A DNA stretch of 16,313 nt, taken from contig QGUO01000024.1 of assembly GCA_003242495.1 (NCBI GenBank), positions 1 through 16,313 of the forward strand, in the 5' to 3' direction. The stretch comes from Pseudomonadota bacterium. GTDB lineage: Bacteria; Pseudomonadota; Gammaproteobacteria; Steroidobacterales; Steroidobacteraceae. This document shows, piece after piece, positions 7,515 to 15,127 of the stretch (positions are counted from its first letter, which is position 1; each line of letters begins with the position of its first letter). The translations under genes were made by a program, and so were the position numbers. The notes beneath the pieces are model-generated. The model was not told the DNA's origin, searched no databases, and was given only the letters and a program-made list of their open reading frames with translations.

Positions 7515-9722
7515 TTACGCGCCGCGCAGGCGCGCGGCGAAGGACTCGCCGCTCATGGGCACACCGAAATAATATCCCTGCAGCTCGTCGCAGCCGCTGG
7601 CGCGCAGGAATGCGACCTGGCCCTCGCTCTCCACGCCCTCGGCCACCACTTTCAGGCCGAGATTGTGTCCCAGCGCGACGATGCTGCGCACGATGGCGCT
7701 GTCGTCCATGTCCGTGCCGATACCGCGCACGAACGAGCCGTCCATTTTCAGGCGGTGCAGCGGCAGGCGCTTGAGGGCGCTCAGATTGGTGCAGCCCGTG
7801 CCGAAATCATCGAGCGTCAGGCGCACGCCGAGCCGCGCCAGCTTGCCCAGCAGGACCATGAAGCGTTCCACGTCGTGGGTGACGGCGCTTTCGGTCAGCT
7901 CGATCTCCAGCCGCGCCGGGTCCAGACCGCTGGCAGCGAGCACCTCGGCCACGGACTCGACGAAGTCGTCCTGGCGAAACTGTCGCTCGGATACGTTCAC
8001 CGAGACGATCACCGGCGGCAGGCCGGCCGCGTCCCAGGACCTGGCTTGCGCACACGCGCGCTCCAGGACCCAGCGGCCGAGGGGCACGCTGAGCCCGATC
8101 TCCTCCGCCACGGCGACGAAGCGCGCCGGCGCCACACGGGGCTCGTCCGGCCACCGGATGAGCGCCTCGGCGCCCACGATGCGCCGCGTGGCCATGTCGA
8201 CTCGCGGCTGATAGCACAGCGAGAAGCGGCCTTGTGCGAACGCCTGGCGCAGGCGGCTTTCCAGCTCCTGCCGTTCGCTGATGAGCGAGTTGATCTCGGG
8301 CGTGAAGAACTGGAAGTTGTTGCGTCCCTTGCCCTTGGCGCGGTACATGGCCGAATCCGCGTGCCTGAGGAGGGTCTCGGCCGTGACACCGTCATCCGGG
8401 TAGAGCGCCACGCCCAGGCTGCACGTGATCTTGAACTCGGCCTGCCCGATGCGCCACGGGCGGCAGATGTCGGCCAGCATGCGCTCGAGCAGCACCGCGA
8501 TGGATGGCGGATCACCCTGGTTGTTGATGAGCAGCACGAACTCATCGCCGCCGAGGCGTGCGACCGTGTCGGTCTCGCGCACGCTCGCTTTCAGGCGTTG
8601 CGCCATGGCGCGCAGCAGCTCGTCGCCGGCCTCGTGACCCAGCGTATCGTTGATCTGCTTGAAATGGTCGAGATCGACGAAGACCACGGCCAGACGCGTA
8701 CCGTAGCTGGCAGCCGACAGGATGGCCTGCTCGAGCCGGTCGTCGAGCAGCACACGGTTGGCGAGCCCGGTAAGCGCATCGTAGTTGGCAGCGCGCTCGA
8801 TACGCGCTTCGTAGGCCTTGCGCTCGGTGATGTCCTGCACCGTGCCCTCGTAGCACACCAGGCGGCCGGCCTCGTCGGTCACCGCGCGTGCGTTTTCCTC
8901 GACCCAGATGACCTGGCCGTCGCGACGGTAGATCTGGGATTCGAAGCCGCTGATCGAGCCACGCACCTTGATGAGGCGCATGAACTCCTCGCGCCGGCTC
9001 GGATCGACGTAGAGCTGTCCGCGGATATCGCGCAGCTCGGCCATCAGCGCATGCGGGGAATCGAAGCCGTAGATGCGCGCGAGCGCCGGATTGGCATCCA
9101 GAAAGCGCCCGTCAGGCGTCGTGCGGAAGATGCCCTCGACGGCGTGCTCGAACAGGTCCCGGTAGCGGCGCTCCGCCTCCTTGCGCTCGGAGATGTCCTG
9201 GACGATCCCTTCGATGGCGATCAACGCGCCCTTGGCGTCATAGATGCCGACCCCACGCTCCCATACCCAGACGATCCGTCCGTCCGCGCGCACGATGCGG
9301 TATTCGAGATCGAAGCGCCGTTGTCTTGCGAGCCCCGCCTGCACTTCCTCACGCACCCGCGCGCGATCGTCCTCGTGCGTGAGCAGCTCGTAGGAAATCC
9401 GGTCGTTCATCAACAGATCGCGCGGACGGTAGCCCGTCAGGCGTTCGCAGCCTTCGCTCACGAACTCCATGGTCCAGTGCTCGTCGCTGCGGCAGCGATA
9501 GACCATGCCGTCGAGATTGCCGAGCAGCGTCTCGAGCATGCGCGCGGTATCCAGCGAGATGGCCGTGGCACTGGCGTCGAGCGCCGGGAAATCTTCGGGC
9601 GCGCCGGGCGCGGCCGGTATGGCACACGGGCGCCGGGCAACACGCTCACGCGTTTCGCCGCTGTTCGGATCGAACGGTAAGGAAGACTCGCAGGGAGGTG
9701 TCGTGAGCGCCGATGCTTTCAT
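7515..9722 (-). CDS. PAS-PAS-GGDEF-EAL cyclic-di-GMP signalling protein
   Basis: A 735-residue soluble sensor that could both make and break cyclic-di-GMP. Two PAS/PAC modules span about 60-180 and 185-305, each ending in a PAC-type VQDI(S/T)ERK motif. The GGDEF domain (about 310-475) has an intact active site, GGDEF at 391-395, metal-binding Asp350 in FVDLDHF, and an intact inhibitory I-site RETD at 382-385. The EAL domain (about 485-735) keeps EALIRW at 519-524, Asn in SVNVSERQF, Glu in ELTES, the loop-6 DDFGTG at 638-643, the Lys in LKMD, AEGVES and QGYYFG, so phosphodiesterase activity is expected. No transmembrane segment is seen. I chose ATG 9722; an in-frame ATG at 9797 would add 25 residues with poor codon choice. 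Neither start has a clear Shine-Dalgarno site. The PAS ligand is unknown. Confidence 0.93.
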   Translation of the reverse strand: MKASALTTPPCESSLPFDPNSGETRERVARRPCAIPAAPGAPEDFPALDASATAISLDTARMLETLLGNLDGMVYRCRSDEHWTMEFVSEGCERLTGYRPRDLLMNDRISYELLTHEDDRARVREEVQAGLARQRRFDLEYRIVRADGRIVWVWERGVGIYDAKGALIAIEGIVQDISERKEAERRYRDLFEHAVEGIFRTTPDGRFLDANPALARIYGFDSPHALMAELRDIRGQLYVDPSRREEFMRLIKVRGSISGFESQIYRRDGQVIWVEENARAVTDEAGRLVCYEGTVQDITERKAYEARIERAANYDALTGLANRVLLDDRLEQAILSAASYGTRLAVVFVDLDHFKQINDTLGHEAGDELLRAMAQRLKASVRETDTVARLGGDEFVLLINNQGDPPSIAVLLERMLADICRPWRIGQAEFKITCSLGVALYPDDGVTAETLLRHADSAMYRAKGKGRNNFQFFTPEINSLISERQELESRLRQAFAQGRFSLCYQPRVDMATRRIVGAEALIRWPDEPRVAPARFVAVAEEIGLSVPLGRWVLERACAQARSWDAAGLPPVIVSVNVSERQFRQDDFVESVAEVLAASGLDPARLEIELTESAVTHDVERFMVLLGKLARLGVRLTLDDFGTGCTNLSALKRLPLHRLKMDGSFVRGIGTDMDDSAIVRSIVALGHNLGLKVVAEGVESEGQVAFLRASGCDELQGYYFGVPMSGESFAARLRGA

Positions 9723-9861
9723 GTCAGGACGTCTTGCTGATCGCCCACGATACCAAGGCGCGCGAAAGCGCGAAGGTTGTCCGTCACAGAATCGCATCGA
9801 GTCACGGGCGGGCTGCCGGACCCTGTCAGCCTGGATGCTCCCGCACGGTGCGCTTGGGCGA

Positions 9862-9879
9862 CTGCCCCTTTCCGGGCAG
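9862..9879 (-). terminator. Weak hairpin after the GGT-like gene
   Basis: CTGCCC and GGGCAG form a 6-bp perfect stem with a 6-base loop, 24 bases after the stop of the GGT-like gene in its own direction. There is no following T-tract, so termination is only a possibility. It lies in the 180-bp gap before the GGDEF-EAL gene, where no clear promoter could be picked out by eye. Confidence 0.2.
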
Positions 9880-9902
9880 ACGCCGGAGAAACCGCCCAGC
9901 CG

Positions 9903-11786
9903 TCACCAGGCGATGCCGTAATCGTCGCCGTGCCAGGAGGCCGCGCCCCACATGGTGCCGTGCCGGTGATCGAAATAGATCGCGGTGATCGGCCCGGAGT
10001 TGTTGTCGACGAACTCGAGCGCATACCCCTTGCGTTCGAGCTCCTTGCGAACCCAGGGCGGCACGGCAGTGGAGAGCGCCAGGCGGCCAGGGAAGGACTC
10101 GTGCGCGCCGAACGAGTCGCGCAACTGATAGCTGGTGAAGTTGGCCGCTTCGGCCGCTTCCTGCACCGTCATGCCGAACTCCACCACGTTCAAGAAGAAC
10201 TGCAGCAGGTTCTGTTCCTGGGTATCGCCGCCCTGTACGGCGAAGGCCAGCATGGGTTTGCCATCCTTGAGCGCCAGGGTCGGGGTGAGCGTGGCGCGCG
10301 GACGCTTGCCGGGCTCGAGCACATTGAAAGGATTTTCCGCGCGATCGAGCACGAAGCTCTGCATGCGCTGGCTCATGCCCATGCCGGTGCGCCCGGCGAT
10401 CACCGCGGGCAGCCAGCCGCCGCTCGGCGTCACCGACACGACCCAGCCTTCCTTGTCGGCCGCTTCCACCGTGGTCGTGCCCAGCCGGAACGTGCGGTCG
10501 GTCTCTGCAGATGCGCTCACCGGCTGCCTGTCGGTGCGCCAGGATTCGAGCAGATCGCGGAAGGGGTTCTTCTCGCCCTGATAGGGGTACGGGTCGCCCG
10601 GCTTGATGTCCGGATCGTTGCGGTCGAAACGGATCGATTTGGCGCGATCGCGGGCGTACTCCTTCGATAGCAGGCCACGGATGGGCGTGCGGGGCGGAAA
10701 GCGCGGATCGCCGTAGTAGAAATCACGATCGGCGAACGCCATGCTCATCGCCTGATAGAGCGTGTGGATATAGCGCGCGCTGTTGTAGCCCATCGCCGCA
10801 AGGTCGAAGTTTTCGAGGATGTTGAGCGCCTGGAGCATCGCCGGCCCCTGTACCCAGGTGGTCAGCTTGTAGACGTCCACGCCGCGGTAATTGGTATGGA
10901 CGGGCTCCTCGAGGTAAACACGCCAGTTCGCCAGGTCCGCGAGCGTGATCAGGGCACCCACCTCGCGCGCACCGCTCACGAACTCGCGGGCGATGTCGCC
11001 TTCGTAGAAACGTTGGTAAGCGGCCATGATGGCCTGCTTGCGGGTGGCGCCCGCGGCGAGCGCACGGGTCTCCGCCTCCACCAGGCGGCGCAGCGTCCGG
11101 GCGAGGTCCGGCTGCCGGAAGATCTCTCCCGGCGCCGGCGTTTCGTCAGCCTGGCCTTCGCGCACCAGGAAGGTGCGACGCGAGGCCGGCCACGCGCGCA
11201 TCACATCCTTCGAGCGCTCGATGCGCTCGGCGGTCTCGCCATCCATGGGATAGCCCTCGGCCAGCTCGATGGCCGGCGCCAGCACCTGCGCCAGGCTCAA
11301 CGTGCCGAACTCCGCCAGCATCACCAGGATGCCGCCCGGTGTGCCGGGCGTGATTGCCGCCAGCGGTCCGTACTCCGGAGGATATTGATAGCCTTTGCTA
11401 CGATAGAACTCGGGCGTCGCGCCGGTCGGTGCCACCCCCAGCGCGTTGACGCCGACGACCTTGCGCGTGTGCGGGTTGTAGATCAATGCCTGGGTTTCGC
11501 CGCCCCAGCTCAGAACATCCCAGATCGTGGCGCTGGCCGCGATCATGGCGCAGGCCGCATCGACGGCATTGCCGCCCTGGAGAAAGATGCGCGCTCCGGC
11601 GGTGCTTGCCAGCGGCTTGCCTGCCACGGCCACCCAGTGCCGACCGTGCAGCACCGGCTTGACCGTTTCGGCGTGCGTCGGATGGCCGGACGCGAGCAGC
11701 AGCAGAACCAGCAATCCGCCGCAGGCCAGCACACCGCGAGATCTGCAGGAAAGAGGGCGGATCGACCGCTTGCGCGCTGCTGCCAT
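9903..11786 (-). CDS. Gamma-glutamyltranspeptidase-like Ntn hydrolase, secreted
   Basis: A 627-residue member of the GGT superfamily (family T3), whose members self-cleave to expose an N-terminal threonine. A signal peptide occupies about residues 1-39 (Arg-rich start, long Leu run, end near THA-ET). The large subunit is recognisable by GGNAVDAACA and ITPGTPGG, and the small subunit would begin at Thr437 in GTTTVEAADKEG. GKRPRATLTP, DGKP and LNVVEFGMTVQEA are also family landmarks. However, residues that hold the gamma-glutamyl group in E. coli GGT are replaced: Arg114 by Leu116, Asn411 by Gly457, the QMDD segment by RMQS and the SS pair by AT. The true substrate may therefore not be glutathione; an acylase role is possible. 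ATG 11786 has GAGGTG five bases upstream. It follows the M28 lipoprotein gene by 82 bp. Confidence 0.9.
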   Translation of the reverse strand: MAAARKRSIRPLSCRSRGVLACGGLLVLLLLASGHPTHAETVKPVLHGRHWVAVAGKPLASTAGARIFLQGGNAVDAACAMIAASATIWDVLSWGGETQALIYNPHTRKVVGVNALGVAPTGATPEFYRSKGYQYPPEYGPLAAITPGTPGGILVMLAEFGTLSLAQVLAPAIELAEGYPMDGETAERIERSKDVMRAWPASRRTFLVREGQADETPAPGEIFRQPDLARTLRRLVEAETRALAAGATRKQAIMAAYQRFYEGDIAREFVSGAREVGALITLADLANWRVYLEEPVHTNYRGVDVYKLTTWVQGPAMLQALNILENFDLAAMGYNSARYIHTLYQAMSMAFADRDFYYGDPRFPPRTPIRGLLSKEYARDRAKSIRFDRNDPDIKPGDPYPYQGEKNPFRDLLESWRTDRQPVSASAETDRTFRLGTTTVEAADKEGWVVSVTPSGGWLPAVIAGRTGMGMSQRMQSFVLDRAENPFNVLEPGKRPRATLTPTLALKDGKPMLAFAVQGGDTQEQNLLQFFLNVVEFGMTVQEAAEAANFTSYQLRDSFGAHESFPGRLALSTAVPPWVRKELERKGYALEFVDNNSGPITAIYFDHRHGTMWGAASWHGDDYGIAW

Positions 11787-11822
11787 TTCGCACCTCGCCC
11801 CATGGGCGCTTCGGATCCTTCT

Positions 11823-11857
11823 CCGGCGGGCCTCCCCGCAAGCGGCAGGCCCGCCGG
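11823..11857 (-). terminator. 11-bp perfect hairpin between the M28 and GGT-like genes
   Basis: CCGGCGGGCCT (11823-11833) pairs base for base with AGGCCCGCCGG (11847-11857) across a 13-base loop. It begins 11 bases after the stop of the M28 gene and ends 36 bases before the GGT-like start, without touching that gene's ribosome-binding site. The strength fits a terminator or attenuator, but no T-tract follows on the minus strand. It may instead set the relative amounts of the two messages by stabilising the 3' end of the upstream transcript. Confidence 0.45.
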
Positions 11858-11868
11858 GACGCGTGCGG

Positions 11869-13605
11869 CTACTCGCTCTGCACCGCGGACAGCGCCTGCT
11901 TGCGGGCCGCTTCGAACTCATCGCCCGGCAGCCACTCGGGCAAGGCCGGCGCATTGGCGATGTGCAACCCGACCCAGAAGCCGAGCTGCGCATCCTCGAT
12001 CATGCCTTCGAAGTTCCAGCTGTCGTCCAATTCGTCGGAGGGCTGGTGGTACTGATTGGCCTCGTGCTCCTCGACGCGCGCCTTGCCCCAGCCCGCCGGG
12101 CGACCGATGAAGTCGGTGCCCGGCTTGAGATACATCGCGGGCACACCGATGCGCGCGAAGTGGAACTGGTCGGAACGATAGAAGTAGCCCCGATCGGGGA
12201 ACGGATCCGGCGTGACGACGCGACCCTGCTCGGCGGCGAATGCCTGGACGATCGGATCGAGCGTGGACTTGCCCATGCCGACGAACGCCACGTCGCGGGT
12301 GCGCCCCCAGATGTTCGCGCTGTCGTAATTGATGTTGGCGGCGATGCGTCCCGGCGCGACCGTGGGATGGTCGGCATAGAACCGCGAGCCGAGCAGGCCC
12401 TGCTCCTCGGCTCCCACGAACAACAGCATGATCGAGCGCCGCGGCGCTGCGCCCAGCTCTTGCAGCCTCTGGAAACTCTTGCCGATGGCGAGCACTTGCG
12501 CGGTGCCGGAAGCGTTGTCGCGCGCACCATTGTGGATCCGATCGCCCGATGCGTCCGGCTCGCCGATGCCGAGGTGATCGTGATGCGCCGTGTAGATCAC
12601 GTACTCGTCGGCGTAGCGCGGATCGCTGCCGCGCAGCACGCCATAGACATTGGCGGTACGTGTGCGCGTGATCTCGTTGGTGAAGGCCAGCGACGTGGTG
12701 ATCCCCAGCGGCACCGGCTCGAACTCGCGCGACCGTGCAGCAGCGATCAGCTCGTCGAGGTCGCGCCCGGCGAGCGCCACCAGCTCGCGCGACGCCTCCT
12801 CGGTGAGCCAGCCCTGCACGGTGAGGCGCGGTTCATCCTCGGCAGGCAACTCGAACTGCTGGCCGGTCCATGATGTCTGCACCACCTGGAAGGGATAACC
12901 GGCGGATTCGGTGGTATGCACGATGATGGCACCGACCGCACCCTGGCGCGCGGCGCTTTCGTACTTGTAGGTCCAGCGGCCGTAGTACAGCCGCCTCTCT
13001 CCCTCGAACAACGCCGGGTCCCAGTCAGGATCGTTGTTCAGCATGAGCAGCACCTTGCCCCGCAGGTCCCGACCCTTGAAGTCGTCCCATTGGTACTCGG
13101 GCGCCTGGATGCCGTAGCCGACGAACACCACTTCGGCGTCGTCGATGCCGGCGCGCGCCTGCTGCACGCCGCTGGTGGCGACGTAGGCCTCGCGCCAGGG
13201 AAAGCTCACCGACCGGCCGTCGCGTGTGAAGCGCCACTGGCTGGGCATCTTGGAGGTGATGCCCACGATGTCGAAGGCCTGCTGCCAGGTCCCGTCGGGG
13301 CCGGCCGGCGCGAACCCGAGTTCCTGGAGCTGCTCGACCAGATAGCGGCGCGCCTTCTCGTCGCCTTCACTGGCCGGCGCGCGACCGCCGAACTCGTCGG
13401 CGGACAGCACGGCGATGCGCTCGCGCAGGAACTCGGCGGTGATGGTCTCGGCGGCCTGGGCGGCTTCCGGGGTCACCACCGCCTTGGGCGGCGCCGGCAG
13501 CGGCGTGGGCTGCTCGCGTTGGCATCCCGAAAGCGCGATTCCGCAGGCGGCGAGCGCAAGGGTCCAGCGGACGAGGAAGGGCGCGTGCTGTCGGGCTGTG
13601 AACAT
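11869..13605 (-). CDS. M28-family zinc aminopeptidase, lipoprotein
   Basis: A 578-residue metallopeptidase, probably anchored to the inner face of the outer membrane and facing the periplasm. The signal peptide ends in a lipobox, LSGC with Cys28; position +2 is Gln, not Asp, which favours outer-membrane sorting. A long insert at about 140-270 resembles the protease-associated (PA) domain. The two-zinc M28 catalytic domain shows all expected ligands: His341 in AHHDH, bridging Asp363 in RDNASG, catalytic Glu400 and ligand Glu401 in GAEEQG, Asp428 in NYDSAN, and His520 in YHQPSDE. It would release N-terminal amino acids from peptides. ATG 13605 has GGAGG five bases upstream. The GGT-like gene follows 82 bp downstream, with a strong hairpin between, so the two may form an operon for extracytoplasmic peptide breakdown. 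Confidence 0.95.
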   Translation of the reverse strand: MFTARQHAPFLVRWTLALAACGIALSGCQREQPTPLPAPPKAVVTPEAAQAAETITAEFLRERIAVLSADEFGGRAPASEGDEKARRYLVEQLQELGFAPAGPDGTWQQAFDIVGITSKMPSQWRFTRDGRSVSFPWREAYVATSGVQQARAGIDDAEVVFVGYGIQAPEYQWDDFKGRDLRGKVLLMLNNDPDWDPALFEGERRLYYGRWTYKYESAARQGAVGAIIVHTTESAGYPFQVVQTSWTGQQFELPAEDEPRLTVQGWLTEEASRELVALAGRDLDELIAAARSREFEPVPLGITTSLAFTNEITRTRTANVYGVLRGSDPRYADEYVIYTAHHDHLGIGEPDASGDRIHNGARDNASGTAQVLAIGKSFQRLQELGAAPRRSIMLLFVGAEEQGLLGSRFYADHPTVAPGRIAANINYDSANIWGRTRDVAFVGMGKSTLDPIVQAFAAEQGRVVTPDPFPDRGYFYRSDQFHFARIGVPAMYLKPGTDFIGRPAGWGKARVEEHEANQYHQPSDELDDSWNFEGMIEDAQLGFWVGLHIANAPALPEWLPGDEFEAARKQALSAVQSE

Positions 13606-13637
13606 CCGGCCTCCGACGCTGCAAAGAGGGGTAGCCG

Positions 13638-13643
13638 ATTCTA
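13638..13643 (-). promoter_or_regulatory. Candidate -10 element for the M28 gene
   Basis: On the minus strand TAGAAT matches the sigma-70 -10 consensus at five of six bases and would place the transcript start about 26 bases before ATG 13605, leaving room for the GGAGG ribosome-binding site. The nearest -35-like hexamer is TTGCCC with a long 20-bp spacer, so the match is incomplete. Confidence 0.35.
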
Positions 13644-13691
13644 ACCGAGCATCGGCCAGCCGCGGGCAATCACGGTTCCATCCTGCCCCGG

Positions 13692-13702
13692 CTGTGACAC
13701 AG
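13692..13702. promoter_or_regulatory. 11-bp palindrome CTGTGACACAG in the divergent region
   Basis: A perfect dyad with 5-bp arms about a central A lies between the divergent M28 and small membrane protein genes, about 50 bases upstream of the candidate M28 -10. Its position suits an operator or activator site for either gene. It contains TGTGA but does not have the TGTGA-N6-TCACA spacing of a CRP site. The protein that would bind is unknown. Confidence 0.3.
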
Positions 13703-13761
13703 TCGACTTAACCGCGGGCGGCGTGTGCGTCAGACTCCAGGATCAGGGGAGCATGTCCCGG

Positions 13762-13794
13762 GCACGTGATTCCACCGGCCGTACGTGCTATAGA
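13762..13794 (+). promoter_or_regulatory. Candidate extended -10 promoter with flanking dyad, for the small membrane protein gene
   Basis: TGCTATAGA (13786-13794) is an extended -10 (TGn plus a four-of-six TATAAT match), 30 bases before ATG 13824. A poor -35 match, GTGATT, sits at the right 17-18 bp spacing. The inverted repeat GCACGT (13762-13767) / ACGTGC (13783-13788) brackets the spacer, overlapping both promoter elements, as an operator would. Confidence 0.3.
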
Positions 13795-13823
13795 AACGAA
13801 GCCACCCGCCGATAAGAAGCGCC

Positions 13824-14402
13824 ATGGATTCGATCAGCCCTGCCTTCCTCGCCGACCTGCCGCGCCTGTCCTGGCTGGCACTCGCCGTCTCAGGCGGCTT
13901 GCTGGCCGCGGCGACGTACATGCGCCGCAGCCATCACACATCGCTTGCGGCAATGGACCGCCGCGCCCAGTCCATCGTGTATCGCGAGGCGCCCACGGTA
14001 CGGGTCGTCGATCCTCAGCGCGTCGACCGCCTGCGCAAAGTGGTGCGGCTCACGCCCGGGGAGTCGGTGGATGTGCTCGAGACCGGCCCCGGCCTGCCGC
14101 CGCGCTTTCGGATCCGGCTCGAGCGCATCGTGCCCTGCGAAGGCGGCGCCGCGGCACAGATATCCGTGGACTTCGGTGGCACGGCCCTGAGCTGCGGCCC
14201 CCTGGTGGAGGAGACGGCGTTCAACCAGTTCGTGCTGCCGCGCGCCAGCCGCGACGAGCCGCGCAATTGCGTGTTCCATTACCAGGAAAACGGCGGGTCC
14301 CTCGATTTCATGCGCCTGAAGCTGCGTTACGTGGACGAGGCGCAGCAGGCCGCAGACATCGACGTCCTGCAGGTCTCCGGTCACTGGCCGGCTGCCGCCT
14401 GA
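13824..14402 (+). CDS. Hypothetical protein, one N-terminal transmembrane helix
   Basis: A 192-residue protein that I do not recognise. One hydrophobic helix at about residues 14-32 is followed by YMRR, so by the positive-inside rule the larger C-terminal part (about 33-192) is probably cytoplasmic; an uncleaved anchor is more likely than a cleaved signal peptide. The soluble part reads as a compact mainly beta domain. It contains a stretch with Leu-rich, Pro-Gly turns (TPGESVDVLE, near 77-86), two cysteines near 108 and 132 and a third near 151, and the closing VSGHWP. No catalytic motif is evident. Codon use is GC-rich like its neighbours, which supports a real gene. Upstream, AAGAAG forms a modest ribosome-binding site before ATG 13824. 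It diverges from the M28 gene and is followed after 103 bp by the DNA glycosylase gene. Confidence 0.75.
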   Translation: MDSISPAFLADLPRLSWLALAVSGGLLAAATYMRRSHHTSLAAMDRRAQSIVYREAPTVRVVDPQRVDRLRKVVRLTPGESVDVLETGPGLPPRFRIRLERIVPCEGGAAAQISVDFGGTALSCGPLVEETAFNQFVLPRASRDEPRNCVFHYQENGGSLDFMRLKLRYVDEAQQAADIDVLQVSGHWPAAA

Positions 14403-14505
14403 CGCCCGCCGAGCCCGGAAGGGCGAGCGGACCCGGACTCCACCCAAGATCAGGGATTCCGCGGGGCCAAGCGGCCCACCGGGCGGCTCATAATATGAGG
14501 ACGCC

Positions 14506-15123
14506 ATGTCCACGCCGACCGGATCGAAGCTGCCACGCGCCTTCTATGCCCGTGAAACACTTACGGTGGCCCGCGAGTTGCTGGGCATGCACCTCGTGCG
14601 GGTCGCGAACGGCCGCCGGCAGGTTGGGCGGATCGTGGAAACCGAGGCTTACAAAGGGCCCGAGGACCTGGCGGCACATTCCGCGCGCGGCCGCACGCCC
14701 CGCACCGAGGTCATGTTCGGCCCCCCGGGGCACGCATACGTGTACTTCATCTATGGTTTCTGGCACTGCCTGAACGTGGTGACCGCCCGCGAGGGCGTGC
14801 CGCACGCCGTGCTGATACGCGCGCTCGAGCCGCTGGAGGGCATCGAGGACACGACGCACGGTCCCGGGTTGCTGTGCCGCGCGCTGGGCATCGATCGCCG
14901 CCTGAACGGCGCGGACCTGGCCGGCCCACCGGTCGCGGAGGGACTGTGGCTCGAACGGCCCGTCGAGGGGGGCCGGCGGCCGCGGATCGGGCGCAGCGCA
15001 CGCATTGGCGTGGACTACGCCGGCGCGTGGGCGCGCAAGCCCTGGCGCTTCTACGATCGGGAATCCCCCTACGTCTCCACCGTGAGCGCCGCGGTGCGCA
15101 GGCGGGCGCGGGCCGCGCTGTAA
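14506..15123 (+). CDS. DNA-3-methyladenine glycosylase, AAG/MPG family
   Basis: A 205-residue monofunctional DNA repair glycosylase that removes alkylated purines such as 3-methyladenine, and often hypoxanthine, starting base-excision repair. It belongs to the mammalian-type AAG/MPG fold, not the E. coli Tag or AlkA families. Recognition: ETEAY at 45-49 (Glu47 corresponds to the catalytic Glu125 of human AAG, and Tyr49 to the stacking Tyr127), GPED with AAHS (His58), GRTPR, VMFGPPGHAYVYFIYG at 69-84 (Tyr83), Asn90, and LIRALEPLEG at 103-112. The length is normal for bacterial members and all active-site positions I can align are kept. GAGGA lies a few bases before ATG 14506. ygiQ follows in the same frame after an 81-bp gap holding three tandem repeats. 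Confidence 0.95.
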   Translation: MSTPTGSKLPRAFYARETLTVARELLGMHLVRVANGRRQVGRIVETEAYKGPEDLAAHSARGRTPRTEVMFGPPGHAYVYFIYGFWHCLNVVTAREGVPHAVLIRALEPLEGIEDTTHGPGLLCRALGIDRRLNGADLAGPPVAEGLWLERPVEGGRRPRIGRSARIGVDYAGAWARKPWRFYDRESPYVSTVSAAVRRRARAAL

Positions 15124-15127
15124 CACG

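Noticed and set aside
7665..9680. A 671-codon open frame on the plus strand, antisense to the GGDEF-EAL gene
   Set aside because: Its translation has no recognisable domain and it lies in register with the third-position GC bias of the minus-strand gene, which removes stops from the opposite strand. The minus-strand product has full PAS, GGDEF and EAL motifs.
9723..9797. A 25-residue N-terminal extension of the GGDEF-EAL protein from ATG 9797
   Set aside because: The segment uses codons rare in the neighbouring genes (AGA, CGA, TCA, GGA), has no ribosome-binding site and adds no domain; ATG 9722 is preferred, though not certain.
10764..12873. Two overlapping 448-codon open frames on the plus strand opposite the GGT-like and M28 genes
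   Set aside because: They run across gene boundaries, show no domains, and are explained by GC-rich codon bias of the minus-strand genes.
14489..14494. CATAAT, a five-of-six -10 match just before the DNA glycosylase gene
   Set aside because: A start seven bases downstream would fall inside the GAGGA ribosome-binding site, and there is no -35 hexamer. It is more likely chance.
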